Shown piece after piece: positions 49,603-57,115 of a stretch of 57,328 bases of DNA. How positions within the stretch are numbered: the first letter of the stretch is position 1; each line of letters begins with the position of its first letter. The translations under genes were made by a program, and so were the position numbers. This DNA is from Candidatus Parcubacteria bacterium (GTDB lineage: Bacteria > Patescibacteriota > Minisyncoccia > SURF-38): positions 1-57,328 of the forward strand of contig QZJN01000010.1 of NCBI GenBank assembly GCA_003599335.1, given 5' to 3'. The notes under the pieces were generated by a model that saw only the letters and a program-made list of their open reading frames with translations, searched no databases and was not told where the DNA came from.

Positions 49603-49655
49603 TATAAATTGGATTTTTAAGTTCCCTGTCTCAAAATTCGAACCTAAGGAGGCCT

Positions 49656-49898
49656 ATGGCAACTCGGGATAACATTCTGATCGAACGGGTGTTAACGGAG
49701 TTCAACAGCGCCCACGTTGAACACCCCGGGACGGTAGACGCGGTGGTCACGCAAGCGGTATCGCGAGCCGTCTCTGCCCTCAAAGAAGTGCGCCCCGAGG
49801 GCATGACCATCGCCGAGACTTCGGAGATGCTGTATGCGCTCTCTATACTGGCCCTCAAGCTTCAAAACGAACTCCTGAAGGCCAACAGCGCAACCTAA
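49656..49898 (+). CDS. small helical protein of unknown function
   Basis: At 80 residues it is soluble and mostly helical (VTQAVSRAVSALKEV; MLYALSILALKLQNELL). Strong AAGGAGG 5 nt before ATG, own promoter and terminator. I recognise no family. Its position directly behind the RT/RNA pair makes it a candidate accessory protein, but nothing in the sequence proves a link. Confidence 0.72.
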   Translation: MATRDNILIERVLTEFNSAHVEHPGTVDAVVTQAVSRAVSALKEVRPEGMTIAETSEMLYALSILALKLQNELLKANSAT

Positions 49899-49919
49899 CA
49901 ACAAAGCCTCCCTCGCCGC

Positions 49920-49957
49920 GAGCCAGAGAATGAACCTATTCTCTGGCTCTGTTTTTT
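49920..49957 (+). terminator. rho-independent terminator
   Basis: 12-bp stem GAGCCAGAGAAT/ATTCTCTGGCTC (49920-49931, 49938-49949), then TGTTTTTTT. Confidence 0.92.
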
Positions 49958-49960
49958 TAT

Positions 49961-50003
49961 TAAAAAGGAAGGGCGCGCGAGGACAAAAGTCTTCGTGCGC
50001 CCA
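49961..50003 (-). terminator. terminator of minus-strand cassette
   Basis: 14-bp imperfect stem (49971-49984 with 49989-50002), loop of four, followed on the minus strand by a T-rich tract. Confidence 0.8.
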
Positions 50004-50019
50004 AAAACGCCTAGTTGAT

Positions 50020-50262
50020 TCAAGGCCCAGGAGGCCTGGTGTGGCGGATGGAAACGATCGTTCCGAAGGTCGCCGAAAGGATTCGCCGCCCACGAACCTT
50101 TCGGGTTAGAAGAAGAGGTTCGCCAAGGACAACCCAATTCAGGGTTCCGGGAATACCGTCAACCACATCCTCGCCCTCAGCGATACCGAAGGTAACGCTA
50201 TGACGAGTCGTCTTTTGGCCATTCCAAGAAGTCCTGGTTTCGACAACAACGGTGTTATTCAT
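50020..50262 (-). CDS. small protein of unknown function
   Basis: 80 residues, probably beta-rich (TVVVETRTSWNG, HSVTFGIAEGEDVV, WVVLGEPLLLTRKV). The ATG at 50262 is set by GAGGAGGT 4 nt upstream; the frame stays open further. It follows the two-helix protein gene by 10 nt in one short operon. No family recognised. Confidence 0.7.
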   Translation of the reverse strand: MNNTVVVETRTSWNGQKTTRHSVTFGIAEGEDVVDGIPGTLNWVVLGEPLLLTRKVRGRRILSATFGTIVSIRHTRPPGP

Positions 50263-50272
50263 GACCACCTCC

Positions 50273-50530
50273 TCAAAAATGTTGCTTGGCTCGTTCAAGA
50301 CGAAGAAAATGCTGAAGCTCGTCCCACTGCTCTTTGGCCGAGCCGAGGCTGTATAAACCAATCATCGCCCCGATCGTGAAAAAAACAACGGCCACCCAGA
50401 AATCACCCGAGCTATCGATGAAAAATCTGCCCGGATCTTGGGAGACTTTCCAGAAATAGCCGGCGATCAGGAAAAATACCGCCACAACCGCCAACCTCGA
50501 AAGAACAAACCTCCAAAAACTCCGCTTCAT
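50273..50530 (-). CDS. small two-helix membrane protein
   Basis: At 85 residues it has two helices (about 8-27 and 44-62), a short outside loop and a charged C-terminal tail. AAGGAGG lies 5-6 nt before ATG. First gene of a two-gene SD-type cassette with its own promoter and terminator. Function unknown. Confidence 0.72.
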   Translation of the reverse strand: MKRSFWRFVLSRLAVVAVFFLIAGYFWKVSQDPGRFFIDSSGDFWVAVVFFTIGAMIGLYSLGSAKEQWDELQHFLRLERAKQHF

Positions 50531-50566
50531 CGGCCCCTCCTTGGAGTTTAGACTTGCATAAAAACT

Positions 50567-50595
50567 ATCCTAACACAAAACTTAGATTTTGTAAA
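50567..50595 (-). promoter_or_regulatory. promoter of two-gene cassette
   Basis: On the minus strand, TTTACA (50595-50590), 17-nt spacer, TAGGAT (50572-50567). Confidence 0.5.
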
Positions 50596-50605
50596 TACAG
50601 CTTTA

Positions 50606-51244
50606 TTAAAACGGAATCTTTTCCGGACCCTGATCAATGAATCTATTTATAAAATCAACGAGTCTTTTTTCTGTAAACTCCGATGCTGAAAATTTATCAA
50701 CCCATCCCCAAGCCACAAGGGCAATATCGGAATCATTGGCAGCTCTTGGCTCCATTATGATGCGTCGTTTGAAATACTCTGCTGTTTTTTTGATTTGCTC
50801 AACAAGATTTTTATCAAGATCTGGCCTATAAGCTATCCAGATGCCGCCGTGTTCAAGATTATGGACAAGCTGTTCGTCTGGTAATTCTTTGTCATAAAAA
50901 CCCCAAGGAGCCGGATCTTCATAATGCCAGCCGCTGGATGGCGGGTTTGAGTTATAAGGAGGATGTTCAGAACCAATATTAATGTGAGCCTGACCCTGAA
51001 TTTCAAACTGTTCTGCAAAAATTACCGGCTCACCGTAATCCGGAGCGCCCGAAAACCAGCCGGAACGAAAACCAAGATAACCAATTCCAGCAACAACTAA
51101 TATAACAACAAGCCATTTTAAGCCTTTCTTGAAATTGGTTCTACGTTCATTTGAGGCCTGGAATTTTTGCTTTTCAAGCCTTTTGATTTCTCTCCTTTCT
51201 TTCTTACTCAAACCTTCCTGCGCTGGTTGTCCTTGATCGCTCAT
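50606..51244 (-). CDS. DUF3105 membrane-anchored protein
   Basis: At 212 residues it has a basic coiled N-terminus (about 10-42), one membrane helix (about 43-62) and an outside DUF3105 domain with the hallmark PPYNSNPPSSGWHY and HNLEHGGIWIAY. The conserved His residues suggest metal binding, but the family function is not known. It overlaps trxB by 4 nt. Confidence 0.9.
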   Translation of the reverse strand: MSDQGQPAQEGLSKKERREIKRLEKQKFQASNERRTNFKKGLKWLVVILVVAGIGYLGFRSGWFSGAPDYGEPVIFAEQFEIQGQAHINIGSEHPPYNSNPPSSGWHYEDPAPWGFYDKELPDEQLVHNLEHGGIWIAYRPDLDKNLVEQIKKTAEYFKRRIIMEPRAANDSDIALVAWGWVDKFSASEFTEKRLVDFINRFIDQGPEKIPF

Positions 51245-52224
51245 TGTTTGACTGAAAGCTTATTAATGTAATCAATGGAGGAAAGAACAGCTGTGATGCC
51301 CTGCCCGACGGCGACACCGATTTGTTTGTACGGCACGTCTGTCACATCTCCTGCTGCAAAAAGCCCAGGGATATTTGTTTTGCAAAATTTATCTACTTTT
51401 ATTTCACCAAAGTCGTTTTTTTCAAGCTCCTTTACCAATTCGCTGTTTGGAACCATACCAATGTGAACCAAAATTCCATCAAGCTTAAGATCCTGAACCT
51501 TACCTTCTTTGTCTTGATATTTTAAACCCGTTACAAATTTGTCTCCGGTTATTTCTTTTGTACCTGCTTCATAAATAACTGTTATCTTTGGATCTTTTGT
51601 CACCTTATCGATAAGCACAGCGTCTCCCTTAAAGCCGGGGTTTTTATTAATGACGTACACCTTACTAGCAATACCAGACATCATAATCGCCGATTCAAGG
51701 GCAGAATTTCCTCCACCAATGGTTGCCGTAATCTTCCCGCCAAAAAGCGGGCCATCGCAAGTTGTGCAATAAGTTACTCCCTTTCCCCGAAACTCTTTTT
51801 CTCCCGGAACATTAAGTTCTCTTGGATGAACACCAGTAGTAACTATTATTGCCTTGGCCTCATAATCACATTTTTTGCCATCTTCCATTCCTTTTTTAAG
51901 TTTATCGGCAGCCGCTTTTGGTTGACCATCCTTTTTTGCGGAAATACAAAACAAATCTCCTTTCTTTGAAATGTCGGCAACTTCAACGCCTTCTTCTATT
52001 TCAGCTCCGTATTTTTCCAGATGTTTTCTGAAAGCTCCAGAAAGCGCAATGCCATCTGTGTCTGGCACGCCCGGGTAATTATCGATCTCTCCCGAAGTTG
52101 CCACCTCCCCGCCAAATTCTTTGGTTATGATTTTAAAATTCAATTTTCTCCTTGCGGCATAAATTCCGGCAGCCGTTGCTGCGGCCGACCCGCCGATAAT
52201 AATCAAATCGTATGGTTTTTGCAT
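51241..52224 (-). CDS. trxB: thioredoxin reductase-like flavoprotein
   Basis: Reduces thioredoxin with NAD(P)H via FAD. At 327 residues it has an N-terminal FAD motif IIGGSAAATAAGIYAAR, redox motif CTTCDGP (most TrxB have CATCDG), the second nucleotide motif GGGNSALESAIM, and FAAGDVTDVPYKQIGVAVGQG at the end. An insert around residues 108-125 (KAAADKLKKGMEDGKK) is unusual. It could feed electrons to CcdA at 39551. Confidence 0.93.
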   Translation of the reverse strand: MQKPYDLIIIGGSAAATAAGIYAARRKLNFKIITKEFGGEVATSGEIDNYPGVPDTDGIALSGAFRKHLEKYGAEIEEGVEVADISKKGDLFCISAKKDGQPKAAADKLKKGMEDGKKCDYEAKAIIVTTGVHPRELNVPGEKEFRGKGVTYCTTCDGPLFGGKITATIGGGNSALESAIMMSGIASKVYVINKNPGFKGDAVLIDKVTKDPKITVIYEAGTKEITGDKFVTGLKYQDKEGKVQDLKLDGILVHIGMVPNSELVKELEKNDFGEIKVDKFCKTNIPGLFAAGDVTDVPYKQIGVAVGQGITAVLSSIDYINKLSVKQ

Positions 52225-52288
52225 AAATTATCAGTTAATTACCTTTATCTTAATGGTTATATAAAAATATGTCGAGGAAAAACTTATT

Positions 52289-52317
52289 TTGACAACCTAA
52301 AGCTTGTATTACAAAAT
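52289..52317 (+). promoter_or_regulatory. promoter of tRNA-Arg(TCT)
   Basis: TTGACA (52289-52294), 17-nt spacer, CAAAAT (52312-52317), 8 nt before the mature tRNA. Confidence 0.6.
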
Positions 52318-52325
52318 AAGGACAC

Positions 52326-52397
52326 GCCCTCGTAGTTCAATGGACAGAACAGCGCTCTTCTAAGGCGCGAATGTGGGTTCGATTCCTACCGAGGGCG
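52326..52397 (+). tRNA. tRNA-Arg(TCT)
   Basis: Acceptor GCCCTCG/CGAGGGC, anticodon stem GCGCT/GGCGC with loop CTTCTAA giving TCT, discriminator G. CCA not encoded. Confidence 0.94.
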
Positions 52398-52438
52398 CAA
52401 AGTTTACATTAATTATTTCCTCCAATAGAACTTTGCGC
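52395..52438 (+). repeat. inverted repeat at tRNA-Arg(TCT) 3' end
   Basis: GCGCAAAGTT (52395-52404) is the exact inverse of AACTTTGCGC (52429-52438). The left arm overlaps the last tRNA bases, and the right arm covers a candidate TTG start of murD. The same arrangement exists behind tRNA-Arg(GCG) at 2497. Confidence 0.6.
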
Positions 52439-53920
52439 TTAAAAAAGAAAGCTGCCAAATCTAAACCATCCATCTCTGTAGTTGATAAGTTTCTAAAAGA
52501 CAAAAAGTCTCTTGTAATGGGCTTTGGCTTGCTTGGCGGAGGCTTGGCTACAACTAAATGGTTGGTTAAACATGGAGCTAAAATTACGGTCACGGATCTT
52601 AAAAATAAAAAGCAACTTGAACCAACAATTAAAGAGCTTGGGCATTTCGCTAAAAAAATAAAATTTGTTTTGGGTAAACATCAAAAAAAAGATTTCATTA
52701 AAAATGATTTAATAATAGTAAACCCGGCCGTTCCCAAAGAAAGCTCTTTTTTGGTTTTGGCAAAAAAACACCAAAAAGATATACAAAACGAGGCAAGTTT
52801 GTTTTTCAGATTTTGCAAGAATCCAATCATCGCAATAACAGGCACAAGGGGCAAAACAACAACAACAACCTGGACGCATCATTTTTTAAAGGCTCAACAC
52901 CCTAAAGCTGTGTTGACCGGCAATTCTTCGGATAACCCGATGCTTAATGCTTTGGATAAACTCGATGGAAAAAGCCCGGTTAGCGTTGAACTTTCGTCCT
53001 GGCATCTTGAAATGCTGCCTGCTGGCAAAAAGGGGCCGTCGGTCGCAATTATCACAAATATTTATCCTGATCATTTGAATCGCTATAGAAATATAAAAGA
53101 ATACGCTCAAGCCAAGGCTAATATTTTTCTAACCCAAACTCCAACAAGACCGCTGGTGCTTAACGCCGATAATGAATGGACTAAGTTTTTCCTTAAGCTT
53201 GCGCCAAAAAATAAAAAGGTTTATTTATTTTCTCTAAAAAGATTACCCAAAAATACTAAGGGTCTCTTTTATTACCGCAATTTTATATATTTTCAGAACG
53301 AATCAGGATCACAAAAAGTTGCGAATGCCAAAAAATTTCTGGAAGAAAAAGGCGAACATAATCTTTCAAACCTACTTTCTGCCATACTTGGAGCACATCT
53401 TGCTGGTATACCACTAAATCTTCTTGCGAAAAAATTTTCCTCCTTGCCCCAAGTGCCTTTTCGTCAAGAAATAATACACAAAAACAAAAAACTTATTGTA
53501 ATCAACGACACAACAGCGACAACTCCCGAAGCCTGCATCGCAGCAGTTAATCGCTTTGCTAAGCAAAGCCTAAACTTTATTTTAATAAGCGGCGGAACGG
53601 ATAAAAAACTAAATTTTTCAGGCTGGGCCAGAGTTATAAAAAAATCCGTAAGGCCTGCTAATCTTTTTTTGCTAAACGGGTCCGCAACTCAAAAAATTGT
53701 TAAAGAGTTAAAAAAAGTTCGATACTTTAAAAACAACCTATCGCTGTATCCAAACCTAAAAACGGCTGTCAAAGCCGCACTTGAAAAAACCTTGCTATCA
53801 AAGCAAAAAAGTGTAATATTATTTTCTCCTGCCGGCACAAGCTTTGAGCTTTTCAAAAACGAGTTTGACCGCGGCAGGCAGTTCAACCAATTTATCAAAA
53901 GTTCCTTAAGGAGGCGTTGA
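52433..53920 (+). CDS. murD: UDP-N-acetylmuramoylalanine--D-glutamate ligase MurD
   Basis: Adds D-Glu to UDP-MurNAc-L-Ala. N-terminal Rossmann-like MGFGLLGGGLATTKWLVKHG, P-loop ITGTRGKTTTT, then HNLSNLLSAILGA, and domain 3 with NDTTATTPEA and FILISGG. The start is uncertain. The frame is open from inside tRNA-Arg. TTG at 52433 gives 495 residues and a basic N-terminal extension, while ATG at 52520 would cut into the first strand. No Shine-Dalgarno exists. The mRNA probably derives from the tRNA-Arg transcript. The stop overlaps the next start by 1 nt (TGATG). Confidence 0.88.
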   Translation: MRLKKKAAKSKPSISVVDKFLKDKKSLVMGFGLLGGGLATTKWLVKHGAKITVTDLKNKKQLEPTIKELGHFAKKIKFVLGKHQKKDFIKNDLIIVNPAVPKESSFLVLAKKHQKDIQNEASLFFRFCKNPIIAITGTRGKTTTTTWTHHFLKAQHPKAVLTGNSSDNPMLNALDKLDGKSPVSVELSSWHLEMLPAGKKGPSVAIITNIYPDHLNRYRNIKEYAQAKANIFLTQTPTRPLVLNADNEWTKFFLKLAPKNKKVYLFSLKRLPKNTKGLFYYRNFIYFQNESGSQKVANAKKFLEEKGEHNLSNLLSAILGAHLAGIPLNLLAKKFSSLPQVPFRQEIIHKNKKLIVINDTTATTPEACIAAVNRFAKQSLNFILISGGTDKKLNFSGWARVIKKSVRPANLFLLNGSATQKIVKELKKVRYFKNNLSLYPNLKTAVKAALEKTLLSKQKSVILFSPAGTSFELFKNEFDRGRQFNQFIKSSLRRR

Positions 53921-54225
53921 TGCAAAATATGGTTCTTGTTGAAGGATGGCTCGTGCTTTTTAACGAGCTCCCGTCGCTTGAAACCCCAAACTGGCGGCTG
54001 GCCGAAACTATCCTTGATAACTTCAATATCCAGAGACTTGGCGAGGAGCTGGCTCGGGAAGTTCTTTTTGCGACAATCCTTTGGATTCCCGAGTTTCCTG
54101 ATCAGAATACAACAACCAAAATCGTCGGCAGGGCTGAAGATTTGTTAGCCGAACTGATCCCCGGAATGCCAGACGAACCTCATCAGGATCTAGTGGAACG
54201 CCTTGCCAGGAGGCAACCAAATTAA
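53920..54225 (+). CDS. small SD-type protein of unknown function
   Basis: 101 residues, acidic and helical, no recognised family. The ATG at 53920 is set by AAGGAGG 5 nt upstream; this ribosome site lies inside the murD 3' end. Translation is coupled through TGATG. Terminator directly behind. Confidence 0.72.
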   Translation: MQNMVLVEGWLVLFNELPSLETPNWRLAETILDNFNIQRLGEELAREVLFATILWIPEFPDQNTTTKIVGRAEDLLAELIPGMPDEPHQDLVERLARRQPN

Positions 54226-54258
54226 AGGGCTTTGCGTATTTTTTGCGAAGCCCTTTAA
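54222..54258 (+). terminator. rho-independent terminator
   Basis: TTAAAGGGCTT pairs with AAGCCCTTTAA (54248-54258); the loop contains TATTTTTT. The stop codon of the preceding gene lies in the left arm. Confidence 0.8.
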
Positions 54259-54289
54259 ATCTATTTAACACTTATAGTATTGTTTACTT

Positions 54290-54820
54290 ATGCTTTATAC
54301 GCGTTCGGGAGATTCTGGATCTTCAAATCTTTGGGGCAACAGACTGCCTAAAAGCAGTTTGATTTTTGAAGCACTAGGCGCACTAGATGAGTTAAACTCT
54401 TTCATCGGTCTTGCAGTTGCTTCAATTAACGATGAAGAAATTAAAAAACAGCTTATCTGGGTCCAACAGAAACTTTTCATAATTCAGGCCGAGGTTTCGG
54501 GAGCAAGGGGAGAGTTAAAAAAAGAGTTTTCTTCTCAAGAAACTTTAAAGCTCGAACAATATATAGATAAATTAGAGGAAGAAATCGGCCAACTAAAACA
54601 TTTCGTGCTACCAGGAGGTATAAAAGAAGCAGCCTTGTTTGATGTTATCCGAACTGTTGCCAGACGTGCCGAGCGGTCACTTGTCGAGTTAAATCAACAA
54701 AGCCAGATAAATCCTGCGGTCTTAACATACATTAACAGGCTTTCAAGTTTGTTTTTTGCCCTGGCTCGTGTCATAAATAAAAGGGCAGGCATAAAAGAAC
54801 AAAAACCAACGTACGAATGA
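54290..54820 (+). CDS. cob(I)alamin adenosyltransferase, PduO type
   Basis: Makes adenosylcobalamin from cobalamin and ATP. At 176 residues it has the ATP-binding start TRSGDSGSSNLWG with LPKSS (family form TRTGDKGTT...), EALGALDELNSFIGLA, FVLPGG, and the signature RTVARRAERSLVEL with YINRLSSLFFALAR. Several N-terminal residues differ from consensus. No B12-dependent enzyme or B12 synthesis gene lies in this window; a class II ribonucleotide reductase elsewhere would be a plausible user. It overlaps the next gene by 4 nt. Confidence 0.9.
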   Translation: MLYTRSGDSGSSNLWGNRLPKSSLIFEALGALDELNSFIGLAVASINDEEIKKQLIWVQQKLFIIQAEVSGARGELKKEFSSQETLKLEQYIDKLEEEIGQLKHFVLPGGIKEAALFDVIRTVARRAERSLVELNQQSQINPAVLTYINRLSSLFFALARVINKRAGIKEQKPTYE

Positions 54821-55671
54821 CCTTACAACCTTTATTTAAAATATTTCTTGTGATTTTTATCGTCGTTGTTGCGGCCGGAGCTTACCTTTCGTTTTCAAAC
54901 AAGACGGCTGACGCACCCCAACAACCGACAGGAGAAAGCCAAATACCGCCACAGACTCAAGAACCGACTTCAAATGTTACGGTTGATTCTCCAAAGCCAG
55001 GCGAAACGATTACCTCCCCTGTTGTTATAAAAGGCCAAGCCAGGGTTTTTGAAAACAATGTAAGTTTGCGTGTTAAATATGCGGATGGCCGTCACATCCT
55101 TACAGATTTCACAACCGCCCTCGCACCCGACATTGGACAATTCGGCCCTTACGAAACAACTTTGTTTTTGCCCAAACTTGATAATCAAAATGTCATTCTT
55201 GAAGTTTATTGGGGCTCGCCAAAAGACGGCTCTGATTTGGATGTTGTAAGCATTCCTCTTAAAGTTGCCTCGCTTGAAACAACAAAAGTAAAAGTATATT
55301 TCAACAACGACAGGCTTGATCCTGAAGCTTTTGATTGCATCGAGGTTTTTCCTGTTACAAGAGAAATGTCCAAAACCCAATCCGTTGCCGAGCTTGCGGT
55401 TATTGAACTTTTAAAAGGCCCAAATACAGGCGAACGAGCCCAAAATTATTTCACGAGCATACCGGCTTTTGCCGTGAGGTTGAACAGCCTAAAGATTCAA
55501 AAAGGGACGGCGTTTGCGGATTTTAACGAATGGCTTGATTATGAAGTTGCCGGCTCTTGCCGCGTGCAGGCAATTCGTTCTCAAATCGAACAAACCTTAA
55601 AACAGTTTCCTTCTATACGCAATGTAATTATTTCGATCAATGGTCGAATCGATGATATTTTACAACCATAA
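54817..55671 (+). CDS. membrane-anchored Gmad2 plus GerMN domain protein
   Basis: At 284 residues it has one N-terminal helix (about 7-26) and a Pro/Gln linker. The Gmad2 immunoglobulin-like domain (about 53-150) has VDSPKPGETITSPVVIKGQARVFENNV, and the GerMN domain (about 155-284) has VKVYFNNDRLDP, ELLKGPNTGE, FADFNEWLDY, and QAIRSQIEQTLKQFPSIRNVIISINGR. It probably faces the outside. The domains are known from spore and envelope proteins but the role here is unknown. Confidence 0.9.
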   Translation: MTLQPLFKIFLVIFIVVVAAGAYLSFSNKTADAPQQPTGESQIPPQTQEPTSNVTVDSPKPGETITSPVVIKGQARVFENNVSLRVKYADGRHILTDFTTALAPDIGQFGPYETTLFLPKLDNQNVILEVYWGSPKDGSDLDVVSIPLKVASLETTKVKVYFNNDRLDPEAFDCIEVFPVTREMSKTQSVAELAVIELLKGPNTGERAQNYFTSIPAFAVRLNSLKIQKGTAFADFNEWLDYEVAGSCRVQAIRSQIEQTLKQFPSIRNVIISINGRIDDILQP

Positions 55672-55678
55672 AACTATA

Positions 55679-55993
55679 ATGGATTCAAAAAAACTTTTTA
55701 CAACAAGTTTCCGCAATGCTCTTGCAACGGCGTTGTATATCGTCCTTATTGCATTATTTTTTTCAAACGTAGAAACAATTTTCTCCGAACCCAAGGATAA
55801 TTTTCTCGCGCCAACCTTTATGCTTTTGTTGTTTGTTATTTCTGCGGCCGTTACAGGATTTCTCGTTATTGGAAAACCGGCGATGATGTATGTTAATGGA
55901 GAAAAAACAGAAGCAGTAAAACTTTTTCTTTACACAATCGGTTGGTTGGCTATAATGGCTCTGATTGTGATAGTATCTATTACAATCTTATAA
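55679..55993 (+). CDS. three-helix membrane protein
   Basis: At 104 residues it starts at the ATG at 55679. An earlier in-frame start (55640) would overlap the GerMN gene by 32 nt and adds an unlikely N-terminus. Three helices: about 13-30, 42-62, 80-102. A short motif IGKPAMMYVNGEKTEA lies between helices 2 and 3. Function unknown. tRNA-His follows. Confidence 0.75.
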   Translation: MDSKKLFTTSFRNALATALYIVLIALFFSNVETIFSEPKDNFLAPTFMLLLFVISAAVTGFLVIGKPAMMYVNGEKTEAVKLFLYTIGWLAIMALIVIVSITIL

Positions 55994-55999
55994 ATTATT

Positions 56000-56074
56000 G
56001 GTGGGCGTAGCTCAACTGGTTAGAGCGTCAGGTTGTGGCCCTGAAGGTTGGCGGTTCAAGTCCGCTCGCTCACC
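56000..56074 (+). tRNA. tRNA-His(GTG)
   Basis: Acceptor GTGGGCG/CGCTCAC with one G-U pair. An extra 5' G at 56000 (G-1) faces discriminator C, the histidine mark. Anticodon stem TCAGG/CCTGA with loop TTGTGGC giving GTG. Confidence 0.95.
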
Positions 56075-56085
56075 CAAGATTTGAC

Positions 56086-56109
56086 AAAAAAGCACTGAAG
56101 TGCTTTTTT
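56086..56109 (+). terminator. rho-independent terminator
   Basis: AAAAAGCACT, loop GA, AGTGCTTTTTT. Confidence 0.85.
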
Positions 56110-56129
56110 GATTTTGAAGGGGGTGCTCT

Positions 56130-56429
56130 TTGACTTCAAGTTATCTTACGACCACAACATCTGTTCCGCTTGAATCGCTGGGTATATGCGAACACTGCGG
56201 AACTTTGATGACCATGGCAACATTACCCTCGGAAGCAATTGACGCAACCTGGCGTTGTCCAAATTGCAGGAAAAAACTAACCCATAAATCTTTTGGCTTT
56301 GAAAACCCTCAAAGCGAACAGACAAAATGGGTTGGCTCTGACGGCAAATGGACAACCAAAAAACCAACCGAAGATTTTACCATCGGCTCCTGGTATGTCT
56401 ATATAAGGCTGCCAGCCCCTCTTTGGTAA
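56130..56429 (+). CDS. small zinc-ribbon protein
   Basis: At 99 residues it has one four-cysteine site, CEHC (about 20-23) and CPNC (about 43-46), then a polar tail with several Trp. TTG start, supported by GAAGGGGG upstream and by the lack of an earlier start. It lies 11 nt before the next gene, so both form one SD-type cassette. Function unknown. Confidence 0.72.
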   Translation: MTSSYLTTTTSVPLESLGICEHCGTLMTMATLPSEAIDATWRCPNCRKKLTHKSFGFENPQSEQTKWVGSDGKWTTKKPTEDFTIGSWYVYIRLPAPLW

Positions 56430-56440
56430 AGGAGATTCCA

Positions 56441-57007
56441 ATGCCCAGGATTAACATTGCTGTTGCCGGAGGCCAATGCACAGGTAAATCAACCTTGGCA
56501 GCATACCTGTTCGCCAAACTCAAAGAACAAAGTTGTGATTTTGACCTCATCACCGAACAGGCCCGCCAGCTCAAAAAAGAGTTTGGCGGATGCCGCAATG
56601 CTTTTGACCGATTCTATCTTTGGCGCCAACAGGAACGAGAAGAACTTCGTTCCATGGCCGAAGAGGGATTCATCACCGACACTCCGCTTTTCTACCTGTA
56701 TGTGAGCGCGCGCCAGTTTGCCCAAGAACCAAGAGATAACCTCGCCATTCGCGAACTTTTCCGGATGTGCCTGGAAATCAAAGACCGCTACCAGCTCATC
56801 GTGATGGCCAAGAATCCCGACGAAATCCCCTACCAAAACGATGCCTGCCGCGTGCGGGAAAAAGAACTGGCTAGGACGTGCCACAAACTCACCAGAAGCT
56901 TCGTGGAACACTTCTGGCCTGAAAGACTACTTCTTGTAAAAGGAAGCGTTGAGGCTAGGGCCGCAACCGTTCTAAAAAGATTGGAGGAAATGAAAAAAGC
57001 CTCGTAG
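56441..57007 (+). CDS. P-loop kinase/ATPase, NadR-kinase-like
   Basis: At 188 residues it has an N-terminal strand and P-loop INIAVAGGQCTGKSTLA (Walker A GGQCTGKS), an aspartate in FITDTPLFYLYV that fits a Walker B/DxD position, and a helical C-terminus. The pattern (GGQCTGKST, then LITEQAR) resembles NadR-type ribosylnicotinamide kinases and related AAA_28 proteins. The start ATG at 56441 is set by AAAGGAG 7 nt upstream. Its terminator overlaps the stop. Confidence 0.75.
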   Translation: MPRINIAVAGGQCTGKSTLAAYLFAKLKEQSCDFDLITEQARQLKKEFGGCRNAFDRFYLWRQQEREELRSMAEEGFITDTPLFYLYVSARQFAQEPRDNLAIRELFRMCLEIKDRYQLIVMAKNPDEIPYQNDACRVREKELARTCHKLTRSFVEHFWPERLLLVKGSVEARAATVLKRLEEMKKAS

Positions 57008-57032
57008 CAAAACATTGCTGCGAGGCTTCATC
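56997..57032 (+). terminator. rho-independent terminator
   Basis: AAGCCTCG (56997-57004) and CGAGGCTT (57021-57028), inner AGCA/TGCT, then a T-rich tail. Confidence 0.85.
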
Positions 57033-57037
57033 TTTTA

Positions 57038-57066
57038 TTGACAGACTAATATATTTATGCTATAAT
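57038..57066 (+). promoter_or_regulatory. consensus promoter
   Basis: TTGACA (57038-57043), 17-nt spacer, TATAAT (57061-57066): a perfect sigma-70-type promoter, the best in the window. It drives the gene at 57116. Confidence 0.85.
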
Positions 57067-57115
57067 TTATTTACTCTATCTGTTCGTTTCAATTCAATCT
57101 ACGGAAAGGAGTCAA

